A stretch of 8,927 bases of DNA, taken from assembly GCA_947631135.1 (NCBI GenBank), contig CANRKE010000049.1, positions 1 to 8,927 of the forward strand. The letters run 5' to 3'. Below the pieces are notes generated by a model. That model was not told the DNA's origin, made no database searches, and saw only the letters and a program-made list of their open reading frames with translations. The translations under genes were made by a program, and so were the position numbers. Shown here in pieces: positions 1 to 6,334 of this stretch. The number at the start of each line of letters is the position of its first letter. The stretch's first letter is position 1. This DNA is from an uncultured Bacilli bacterium. GTDB lineage: Bacteria > Bacillota_I > Bacilli_A > RF39 > UBA660.

Positions 1-660
1 CAAAATTCTGATATTATATCCCCAGATTCTTACTTGAAAAAAATTGATAAAATAATAGAGGATTATAAAAATGTGTCGATTAGTAATTGCATTATTCCAT
101 GTGCAGTTTCTCCTAAATTTGAATATTTAACTCACTCTTGTGGAGCAGGTCAAGTTATGTATGCAATCGAAGCTAATGGTGATGTTAAAATATGTCCTTC
201 TTCAACTTACGTTATTGGAAATGTATTTAAAAATAGCTTTACTAATATTATACACTCATCAAATATTAAAAATTTTCAAAACTTAAAATGGCTTCCTAAT
301 GTATGTATGATTTGTAAAAATTTTTCAAAGTGCAAAGGTGGTTGTCATGCTGAAGGAAACAAACAGTTTTTTAATAATACATGTGATGCATTACTCATTG
401 ACAAATTAAATAAGGTGTGGGATAACATTAAAGATAAGAAGTTAATAATGAATAACTATTTAATAAGAAAGGAAAAGGGAGCTTATTTAATTATTAAGGT
501 ACCTCTTAGAAAAATTAATTATACTGGATATAAAATTTTAAAATTTTTTGATGGTAATAAAACTACTAATGAAGTAGTACGTGATAATAACAATATATCA
601 AATATAAAAGATTTTATTATTACCTTATATCTGGAAAATATTATAAAGGTGATTATATGA
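1..660 (+). CDS. Radical SAM/SPASM peptide maturase with C-terminal PqqD-like domain (5' partial)
   Basis: The frame is open from base 1, so this is the last 219 codons of a longer gene. The TTG at 34 has no ribosome binding site and is not a start. The visible part has a complete SPASM cysteine pattern, the binding site for auxiliary Fe-S clusters: SCGAG (Cys codon 139-141), an IEANGDVKICP strand and a GN motif, then C-x2-C-x5-C-x3-C and a further Cys (about bases 304-384). The radical SAM core with CxxxCxxC must lie left of the window. The last ~70 residues (from about 451) read as a PqqD-like winged-helix domain, with YLIRKEKGAYLI strands, then a helix and FFDGNKTTNEVV. In RiPP pathways such domains bind the precursor leader. 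The gene ends in an ATGA overlap with the next one, so the two are translationally coupled. Likely role: modification of the peptide encoded at 1865. The SPASM assignment is firm, the PqqD-like domain likely, the substrate inferred. Confidence 0.9.
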   Translation, partial: QNSDIISPDSYLKKIDKIIEDYKNVSISNCIIPCAVSPKFEYLTHSCGAGQVMYAIEANGDVKICPSSTYVIGNVFKNSFTNIIHSSNIKNFQNLKWLPNVCMICKNFSKCKGGCHAEGNKQFFNNTCDALLIDKLNKVWDNIKDKKLIMNNYLIRKEKGAYLIIKVPLRKINYTGYKILKFFDGNKTTNEVVRDNNNISNIKDFIITLYLENIIKVII

Positions 661-1850
661 AAAAGAGATTAATTAATGATGATAAATTTATTATCCAGCA
701 TAATAGTAAATACTATGTTGTAAATGAATACACTTATAACATTTTAGAGTCCTATTTTAGCTACAATTCTTTATCTGATATTGCTAAAAAACTTAATATG
801 AATAGTTTTAAAGTTAATAAAGAATTAAAAAAACTAAAAAAAGAAATAAAGAATATTGTGTATTATGAAGATAATGTTTCATTAGATTTTCCTTTAAAAG
901 TGCAATGGAAGATAACAAATAGATGTAATCTTCATTGTAAACATTGTTATTTAGGAAAATTGGATTTTGTTGAATTAAAAGAGAAACAGTTGATGGATAT
1001 AGCAAAAAAGATAACAGATAGTAACGTATTTGAAGTTACATTAACAGGTGGAGAGGCTTTAATGGTTAAATCTTTGCCAAAGATAGTTGCTCACCTTATT
1101 AAAAATGATATTAAAGTTAACATATTTACAAATGCTATATTTTTAAAGAGTTTTAACGAAGAATTAGAAGCAGAATTAAAATATATTCCAGTTGAAAGTT
1201 TAGATTATTTTATAAGCATAGATGGAATGCAAAAAAGTCATGATTTAATAAGAGGTAAAGGTAATTTTGATAAAACAATAAACAATATATCTTTGATGAT
1301 AAAAAAAGGATATAGAATTACTACTAATTCCGTTTTATCAAAATTAAATTACAAAGAAATACCAAAGTTGTATAAATATTTATATAATATTGGAGTATAT
1401 AAAATTCAAATATCTAATTTAATAGATTCAGGTAATGCTTCAAGAGATATGAAGCTTACTGATAAAGAAAGGCAAAAATTTAACGAAGAATTAGCGAATA
1501 TTATATCAAAATTAGATAAAGGTAATAAACTTTTATATGCTGAAATGCCTGATGAAAATGATAGTAGTGATGTTTATTTGTTGGATTCCAATGGTAAAAA
1601 ATATTTACAACAAGAACATTGGAAATGTTCTGCAGGAATAGGTAAATGTACTATTGATTACGATGGTGAAGTATATTGTTGTCCTTTTATTAAAAATTAT
1701 TCATTAGGAAATTTGTTATATGAAAATTTTGAAAAAATATGGAACAATAAGAAAAGATTTGAGTTTCTTAAATTAATTGCAACAGAAAATAGCAATAGTA
1801 GAATATGTATTGCTGCTAAGAAAAGAATAAATAGGAAAACTGAAAATTGA
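657..1850 (+). CDS. Radical SAM peptide maturase, N-terminal PqqD-like domain, shortened SPASM
   Basis: A 397-residue protein whose start overlaps the upstream stop (ATGA, 657-660), with AAGGTGA at 646-652 as ribosome binding site. Residues 1-65 look like a PqqD-type winged helix (paired strands, then helices ending KVNKELKKLKKEI), a probable leader-binding element. The radical SAM core follows: CNLHCKHC at 90-97 is the CxxxCxxC site for the SAM-cleaving 4Fe-4S cluster, and LTGGEA at 129-134 is the SAM-binding GGE motif. The SPASM-like region starts at about 324 with C324, GIG, a DYDGEVYCC strand (C341, C342), GN and IW, but then stops. Only one cysteine (C384, in SRICIAAKK) lies near the end, where a full SPASM has CxxC and a further Cys group. 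No other frame downstream encodes the missing cysteines, so this is not a simple frameshift. Position directly before the precursor gene suggests it acts on that peptide. Bond formed is unknown. Confidence 0.93.
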   Translation: MKKRLINDDKFIIQHNSKYYVVNEYTYNILESYFSYNSLSDIAKKLNMNSFKVNKELKKLKKEIKNIVYYEDNVSLDFPLKVQWKITNRCNLHCKHCYLGKLDFVELKEKQLMDIAKKITDSNVFEVTLTGGEALMVKSLPKIVAHLIKNDIKVNIFTNAIFLKSFNEELEAELKYIPVESLDYFISIDGMQKSHDLIRGKGNFDKTINNISLMIKKGYRITTNSVLSKLNYKEIPKLYKYLYNIGVYKIQISNLIDSGNASRDMKLTDKERQKFNEELANIISKLDKGNKLLYAEMPDENDSSDVYLLDSNGKKYLQQEHWKCSAGIGKCTIDYDGEVYCCPFIKNYSLGNLLYENFEKIWNNKKRFEFLKLIATENSNSRICIAAKKRINRKTEN

Positions 1851-1860
1851 GAGGTGGTGA
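1851..1860 (+). promoter_or_regulatory. Ribosome binding site of the precursor peptide gene
   Basis: GAGGTGGTGA begins right after the TGA of the upstream enzyme gene and ends 4 bases before the ATG at 1865, putting the GAGG core at normal spacing. A strong dedicated site for a 37-codon frame is the main evidence that the small gene is translated. Confidence 0.8.
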
Positions 1861-1864
1861 TAAT

Positions 1865-1978
1865 ATGATAAAGTTTATTAAAAAATTATTTTCAAGAAAG
1901 AAAATTACAAATTTATTTTCTAACAATGAAGTTCAATTAGCTGAACTTGGTGGTAATTATTGCTCTGATTCTTGTTAA
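1865..1978 (+). CDS. Putative RiPP precursor peptide, core NYCSDSC
   Basis: A 37-codon gene, ATG to TAA, with a strong ribosome binding site 14 bases downstream of one modification enzyme gene and 16 bases upstream of the next start. The first ~20 residues are basic and amphipathic (MIKFIKKLFSRKK), which suits a leader read by PqqD-like domains. The middle is NNEVQLAELGG, with a Gly-Gly at 29-30. After it come only seven residues, Asn31-Tyr-Cys-Ser-Asp-Ser-Cys37, giving a Cys-X3-Cys pair with Cys as the last residue. There is no signal peptide or membrane segment. What is seen: frame, ribosome binding site, position, GG and Cys-rich tail. What is known: RiPP precursors are short, sit beside their modification enzymes and are often cut after GG. 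What is inferred: cleavage at GG and modification of the C-terminal seven residues. I do not recognise the peptide family. A short unrelated frame is the alternative, but position and ribosome binding site make it unlikely. Confidence 0.87.
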   Translation: MIKFIKKLFSRKKITNLFSNNEVQLAELGGNYCSDSC

Positions 1979-1981
1979 TTT

Positions 1982-1988
1982 GGAGGTG
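1982..1988 (+). promoter_or_regulatory. Ribosome binding site fixing the aminotransferase-like start at 1995
   Basis: GGAGGTG lies 6 bases before the ATG at 1995. It shows that translation starts there and not at the in-frame upstream GTG at 1947. That GTG lies inside the precursor gene and would add a spurious hydrophobic 16-residue extension. Confidence 0.85.
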
Positions 1989-1994
1989 ATATAT

Positions 1995-2978
1995 ATGGCT
2001 TTGTCTGTGTGGAATAACAACAAAATATTAAAAAAATGGATAAATAAAAATCAAAAAGATTTTTTTGATAGCAATTTTAATTTTAATATGATGGATTTAT
2101 ACTCAGATCCTTTACTAGAAATTATTTCTACTAAACTAAAAGTAGATAAAAAATATATTTATCTAGGTGCTGGTAGCAGTCAGTTTATTCCTGCTATTAT
2201 CGGATTAAAATGTTGGGATAAAATATATTTGTCTACTCCAGAATTTGGTTTGTATACTAGATCGGTAAGAAGGTTAAATACTGATTATGAAGAAATATTT
2301 AGCAAAACATGTGATAATTTCATAAATTTTTTTCTTAAAAAAGAAACAAATAAAAAAGATTTATTAGTTTTATCTTCTCCAAGATGGTTTTCTGGTGAAA
2401 GATTTACTGGTTCGCAAATTAAATTACTTATTGATAATTTTAAAGGAAGTATACTCATAGACGAAGCCTATATCTCTTTTTCTGAAAATCCCAATGGTCT
2501 GATTGAATTGGCATTAAAAAATGACAGATTAATGATTTTAAGAAGTTTTTCAAAAAAGTATTTCTTATCTGGAGTTAGGGTTGGATATTTAGTAACAAAA
2601 AAAGAAATTGATGGTTTTAGAGATACTATTGTTCCCCCACATTCAATAGCAACTTATTCATCAAGACTTTGTATCAAACTCTTAAATGATAAAAAATTAT
2701 TAAAAGTATTTGATAATACAATAGAATATATAAAATATAATAGAGATAATTTATATAGTTATTTAAAATCCAATGATAATTTTTATGTTTTCAAATCTGA
2801 AGCAAATTTTATTACATTAATAGTTAGAACTAAAAAATATTATGAATATTGTAAAAAAATATTATCGGATTTATCAGGCATACAGTTCTTTCAAAATGAA
2901 AAGTTTTTATATATTAAAATATGGATTGCTAATATAGATTTTTCAAATGAAATAATTAGGAGGTTAAACGATAAATAA
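1995..2978 (+). CDS. HisC/CobD-like fold-type I PLP enzyme (aminotransferase-like), atypical active site
   Basis: A 327-residue class I/II aminotransferase-like protein, closest in pattern to histidinol-phosphate aminotransferase and threonine-phosphate decarboxylase. Expected landmarks are LGAGSSQFI (57-65, cofactor phosphate loop), STPEFGLY (80-87), ILIDEAY (153-159, Asp156 for the pyridine nitrogen), and SFSKKYFLSGVRVGY (184-198) with Lys187 as the PLP Schiff-base lysine and Arg195 nearby. Two usual residues are missing. The NPxNPTG motif is replaced by SPRWFSG (128-134), losing the Asn that contacts the PLP hydroxyl. The C-terminal LRIxxG segment that carries the alpha-carboxylate-binding Arg reads LYIKIW (305-310). 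This makes an ordinary free amino acid substrate doubtful and fits action on a peptide or modified group, or decarboxylation or elimination chemistry. The stop overlaps the next start by one base. Fold is confident; reaction unknown. Confidence 0.9.
   Translation: MALSVWNNNKILKKWINKNQKDFFDSNFNFNMMDLYSDPLLEIISTKLKVDKKYIYLGAGSSQFIPAIIGLKCWDKIYLSTPEFGLYTRSVRRLNTDYEEIFSKTCDNFINFFLKKETNKKDLLVLSSPRWFSGERFTGSQIKLLIDNFKGSILIDEAYISFSENPNGLIELALKNDRLMILRSFSKKYFLSGVRVGYLVTKKEIDGFRDTIVPPHSIATYSSRLCIKLLNDKKLLKVFDNTIEYIKYNRDNLYSYLKSNDNFYVFKSEANFITLIVRTKKYYEYCKKILSDLSGIQFFQNEKFLYIKIWIANIDFSNEIIRRLNDK
2958..2963 (+). promoter_or_regulatory. Ribosome binding site for the cobalamin radical SAM gene, long spacing
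   Basis: AGGAGG lies inside the end of the aminotransferase-like gene, 14 bases before the ATG at 2978. That is longer than the usual 5-9. The one-base stop/start overlap (TAATG) suggests re-initiation also contributes. Confidence 0.6.
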
Positions 2979-4513
2979 TGGTATACATATATTCTTTGCC
3001 CAGTGAAGTATTACAATATCCAGATATAAGAAATTTATCTTTGAAAAGTTATCTTAATAATAATCATATAAAAAATATATATATTGATTTTGTAGATTAT
3101 TTGATTAATGATATTCTATACAAAAATAGTTTAATAAAAAATACTATTGATGATATTCGTAATGAAAAAATTAATCTATTAGAAGCTAATAAAAAATTTT
3201 TAGTAGAATTTAATAAATTCTTAAATCAATATAATTTAACTTTTGATAGAAATTATTCTTTTAAAAAGATTATAAAAAATATTGATGATCTTATAAATAT
3301 AAGTGAGGATATTTCTAAATTTATAGATTTATTTCCAATAAAAAAGTATAAAAATGATGATATAGTGTTTCTTGGTGTTCAATATGGATATCAGCTTCCG
3401 TTTGCAATATGTTATGCTAAAAGAATAAAAGAAATAAATAATAATACTAAAATAATTTTAGGTGGCAACTATTTGACTCAAATATATGATTTGAATAAAT
3501 TAATTCTTAGTAAGATTCATAATGTTGATGCAATAATTATATTCGGTCATGGTGTTACTTTTTTAAATATTATAAAATATTATCAAGGAGAAGAAGTCTT
3601 ACTTACTAATACTATTTTAAAAAATAATACAGAATATATTATAAAAAAGAAAATAAATGATAAATATAAAAATTATTCTATAGACTATAGCGACATTAAT
3701 TTTGATAGATATCTTGCACGAAAAAGAATTATGCCAGTTTTATTAAATTATGGATGTTATTATCATAAATGTAATTATTGTACACATCATTTTTACTATA
3801 GTAATTATATGAAATTAGATACTAAAAAAATATGTGATAATGTATTAAAAGAGTATAATAATAATAAATTTGATTGCATTGTATTCTTAGATGAATGCAT
3901 TCCTGAAGAGCAAATATTATATGTTGCAAAATATTTTCTTGATAAAAAAATTATTACTACGTGGATGATGGAAACAAGAATAAGTAAAGTTTTTTTGAAT
4001 GAAGAAAACATTAAATTATTATATAGAAGTGGTTGTAGGTTTATTTCTATGGGAATTGAAACTTATAATAAAAGAATTTTAAGAGATATGAATAAAAACA
4101 TTGACATAAAAGATATTAAGCCAATATTAAAAAACTTTTTTAATAATGGTATTGTTACTTCTGCAACATTTATGGTAGGATATCCTACAGAAAATTTATT
4201 TAATATATATAAAACACTTTACTTTATTAAAAGAAATAAATATTTAGATTTATTTGGATTAAATGTTTTTAAACTTGTAAGAAATTCAATATTATCATTA
4301 AATATGAATATAAAGTTTAATGATAACAATTTAGTATATATAAAGGATAATAAACGACTTAATAAGGTACATAACATATTATTTCGGTTTAAAATTAATA
4401 AAAAGATTAATAGGGTTGAAAATATTAAAAATATGGTTTTAAATAGAAGCGATTATTTATTTATAAATAGGGAATGTTACAGTATGAATTATAGGAGGAT
4501 TAATTATGAGTAA
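2978..4513 (+). CDS. Cobalamin-binding-domain radical SAM enzyme (B12-rSAM)
   Basis: A 511-residue protein with the two-part layout of B12-dependent radical SAM enzymes. The N-terminal Rossmann-like cobalamin-binding region runs over about residues 15-215 (DDIVFLGVQYGYQLPFA at 127-143, IILGGNYLTQ at 159-168, DAIIIFGHG at 184-192). The radical SAM core begins at about 250, with Cys260-x4-Cys265-x2-Cys268 (GCYYHKCNYC) as the cluster site. It continues through a FLDECIPEE strand (around 303-311) and SGCRFISMGIETYNKRIL (around 341-358). The C-x4-C-x2-C spacing and the YxDINFDRYL lead-in are like RiPP-associated B12-rSAM maturases. Family members most often methylate unactivated carbon, but other outcomes occur (ring contraction, cyclisation). 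The last ~70 residues are Lys/Asn-rich and match nothing I recognise. Overlaps the next gene by 8 bases. Likely substrate is the peptide from 1865 or an intermediate derived from it (inferred). Confidence 0.92.
   Translation: MVYIYSLPSEVLQYPDIRNLSLKSYLNNNHIKNIYIDFVDYLINDILYKNSLIKNTIDDIRNEKINLLEANKKFLVEFNKFLNQYNLTFDRNYSFKKIIKNIDDLINISEDISKFIDLFPIKKYKNDDIVFLGVQYGYQLPFAICYAKRIKEINNNTKIILGGNYLTQIYDLNKLILSKIHNVDAIIIFGHGVTFLNIIKYYQGEEVLLTNTILKNNTEYIIKKKINDKYKNYSIDYSDINFDRYLARKRIMPVLLNYGCYYHKCNYCTHHFYYSNYMKLDTKKICDNVLKEYNNNKFDCIVFLDECIPEEQILYVAKYFLDKKIITTWMMETRISKVFLNEENIKLLYRSGCRFISMGIETYNKRILRDMNKNIDIKDIKPILKNFFNNGIVTSATFMVGYPTENLFNIYKTLYFIKRNKYLDLFGLNVFKLVRNSILSLNMNIKFNDNNLVYIKDNKRLNKVHNILFRFKINKKINRVENIKNMVLNRSDYLFINRECYSMNYRRINYE
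4493..4498 (+). promoter_or_regulatory. Ribosome binding site of the PEP-synthase-like gene
   Basis: AGGAGG lies 7 bases before the ATG at 4506, embedded in the end of the B12 radical SAM gene. Ideal spacing supports this start and direct coupling of the two genes. Confidence 0.8.
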
Positions 4514-6257
4514 TATTGTTAGTTTAGAAAAGTTTAATGATTTTAAAATTAATCATTGTGATAAGTTTTTTCCAAGTGATATTGATATCTGGTCAAAAAG
4601 AATACTTCTTATATGTATGAATGATGAAAAATTATTAGATGATATTAAAAAATATATTGATATATCAAATGATATAAGCGCTGAAGAATTAGATAGTGTA
4701 ATGAAAAATCTTAGAGAAGAAACAAACAATTACATAAGAAAATGTACAGGAAAAACAGGCACTGAATTATTAAATAATTTTTCAATAGCTTTAGTTTATT
4801 ATGGTTTATTGGAATCTTTAGATGAATTAGCATCTTTTGCTGTTAATTTATTACAACAAATTAAAGATAAATATGGAGAAAATTATCTAAGTGTAATAGC
4901 TCAATATGATAAAGGTAATTTATCTTTAGACAGTGCTAAAATAATGAAAGAGTCAAAATTTGATACAATTGATTATAATGATGAATTATTAAAAAAATAT
5001 TCAGTATTGAAAAAATGGCAGGATAAGCAACATGGTTATTATCAAACTATAATAGAACCACTTTTAATTCAATTAAACGATGAATATAGGATACAACATA
5101 AATTACCATTAGATGTAGAAATTGAAGATTTGTTTGAATATAAAAAATTCTATGAATTATGCAATAAAAAGAGTATTTCTATAGATGAACTTGCTAAATT
5201 CGAATTATGTGGTATCGATAAAGAACTTATCAAACTTGTTGGTGGGAAGGCATATGGATTAATAAGTCTTAGAACTAAAAATATACCGATACCAGAAAGC
5301 ATTGTCATTCCTACAACAAATAAAGTCGTATCAGAAGAGTTATTTAAAGATTTAGATGAAAATATTAATTATTCTGTAAGAAGTTCAGCTGACATCGAGG
5401 ACGGTAATAAAAACTCTTTTGCAGGAATGTTTGATTCTTATCTTGATGTTTCATACGATAAATTATCTGAAAATGTGTACAAAGTTATTGCTTCAAAAAA
5501 TAATGATAGGCTACAAAAATATATAACAACTAATAGTTTGAAACAACCTAATATGGCTGTAATTATTCAGAAGTTTATAGAACCCGAATATGCAGGTGTT
5601 TGGATAGGGAAAGATAGTGAAAGCGGTTGCTTGGAATACGTTAAAGGTAATGGAGAAAAATTAGTATCTGGTAAAGTAACTCCAGTTAGAGAAGTTTGGA
5701 ACAACAATCAATGTAAAGATGCCACCTTAAAATGTATCGATGGGGAAATAGGGAAAATACTTTTAGATTATCAAAAGAAAGTTGCTTCATCTGAATCAAA
5801 TATAGCGGATTTTGAATGGATGATATTAGATAACCATTTAGTGATGTTACAATATAGACCTGTTACATCTAAAATTGATATTAAATATCAATTTATACAA
5901 GATGAAGAAATGATTACAGGAATTCCTTCTTCACCTGGAAAAATATCTGCACCAGCTAGGTTTGTGAATGCCCGATTTATAGATCAAGTAAATGATTGGC
6001 ATGAAGGAGATATATTGCTATCATGGTATACAGATCCAGAGTGGATGCATATATTATCTAAATCTTCTGGAATTGTAACAGCTGTTGGAGGCTTCTTGTG
6101 TCATGCAGCAATTATCGCAAGAGAACTTGGAATACCTTGTGTTATTGGAATTGGTCCAGATCAAATGAAAAAAATTTGGAATGAAGACTACTTGACCATT
6201 GATGGTGATAAAGGAACTGTAGAAGTAGTAAAAAAAAGAAACTTAAATAGAAAATGA
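4506..6257 (+). CDS. PEP-synthase/dikinase-like phosphotransferase (ATP-grasp plus phosphohistidine swivel domain)
   Basis: A 583-residue protein. Residues 240-455 match the PEP/pyruvate-binding ATP-grasp domain: LVGGKAYGL (244-252), YSVRSSADIEDG (289-300) with the nucleotide-binding Arg292, SFAGMFDSYLDV (304-315), EKLVSGKVTP (384-393) and FEWMILDNHLVMLQYRPVT (436-454). Residues 470-575 match the mobile PEP-utilising domain, with GGFLCHAAIIARELGIP (528-544) carrying the phospho-accepting His533. Relatives such as PEP synthase and rifampicin phosphotransferase move a phosphate from ATP through this His to a substrate. The PEP-binding TIM barrel of true PEP synthase is absent, so this is a dedicated small-substrate or peptide kinase rather than a metabolic enzyme. 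Residues 1-235 are helical and unrecognised. In rifampicin phosphotransferase-type enzymes the substrate domain sits between the other two, so the order here looks permuted. Last gene of the operon, followed by a terminator. Confidence 0.9.
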   Translation: MSNIVSLEKFNDFKINHCDKFFPSDIDIWSKRILLICMNDEKLLDDIKKYIDISNDISAEELDSVMKNLREETNNYIRKCTGKTGTELLNNFSIALVYYGLLESLDELASFAVNLLQQIKDKYGENYLSVIAQYDKGNLSLDSAKIMKESKFDTIDYNDELLKKYSVLKKWQDKQHGYYQTIIEPLLIQLNDEYRIQHKLPLDVEIEDLFEYKKFYELCNKKSISIDELAKFELCGIDKELIKLVGGKAYGLISLRTKNIPIPESIVIPTTNKVVSEELFKDLDENINYSVRSSADIEDGNKNSFAGMFDSYLDVSYDKLSENVYKVIASKNNDRLQKYITTNSLKQPNMAVIIQKFIEPEYAGVWIGKDSESGCLEYVKGNGEKLVSGKVTPVREVWNNNQCKDATLKCIDGEIGKILLDYQKKVASSESNIADFEWMILDNHLVMLQYRPVTSKIDIKYQFIQDEEMITGIPSSPGKISAPARFVNARFIDQVNDWHEGDILLSWYTDPEWMHILSKSSGIVTAVGGFLCHAAIIARELGIPCVIGIGPDQMKKIWNEDYLTIDGDKGTVEVVKKRNLNRK

Positions 6258-6277
6258 AAAGTTTACATAAATTATTT

Positions 6278-6317
6278 AAAACTGATGTTAAAAAATAATT
6301 TCTAAAACATCAGTTTT
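6278..6317. terminator. Bidirectional rho-independent terminator
   Basis: A perfect 12-bp inverted repeat (6278-6289 with 6306-6317, AAAACTGATGTT and its complement) around a 16-base loop. A T-run ends it on the plus strand and the A-tract at 6278-6281 gives a T-run on the minus strand. It lies between two converging genes (stops at 6257 and 6335), so it can end both transcripts. The loop is longer than usual and A-rich. Confidence 0.75.
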
Positions 6318-6334
6318 TGTTAATTGAAACCTTC

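Noticed and set aside
34..660. Complete 208-residue gene starting at TTG 34
   Set aside because: No ribosome binding site precedes it, the frame is open to the window edge, and the protein lacks the radical SAM core that its SPASM domain implies. It is the tail of a truncated gene.
814..1005. Small minus-strand gene inside the second radical SAM gene
   Set aside because: It is a shadow frame opposite the conserved CxxxCxxC region, with no start signal and no recognisable protein.
1800..1850. Frameshift removing the end of the second radical SAM gene
   Set aside because: The other two frames hit stops at once and encode no CxxC-x-C pattern. The next gene's ribosome binding site starts immediately, so the short end appears native.
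1848..1850. UGA read as tryptophan (mycoplasma-type code)
   Set aside because: Reading through here or at 6255-6257 would run into a ribosome binding site or the terminator hairpin. Tryptophan is otherwise UGG throughout.
1947..1994. Hydrophobic N-terminal extension or signal peptide on the aminotransferase-like protein
   Set aside because: It would start at a GTG inside the precursor gene without a ribosome binding site. GGAGGTG points to the ATG at 1995.
4506..6257. True metabolic PEP synthase or pyruvate phosphate dikinase
   Set aside because: The protein is much shorter than those enzymes and has no PEP-binding TIM-barrel domain after the phosphohistidine domain. It also sits in a tailoring operon.
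2978..6257. Phosphonate biosynthesis cluster
   Set aside because: HisC-like, B12 radical SAM and PEP-type enzymes occur in phosphonate pathways, but no PEP mutase is present, and the phosphotransferase has no PEP mutase fold.
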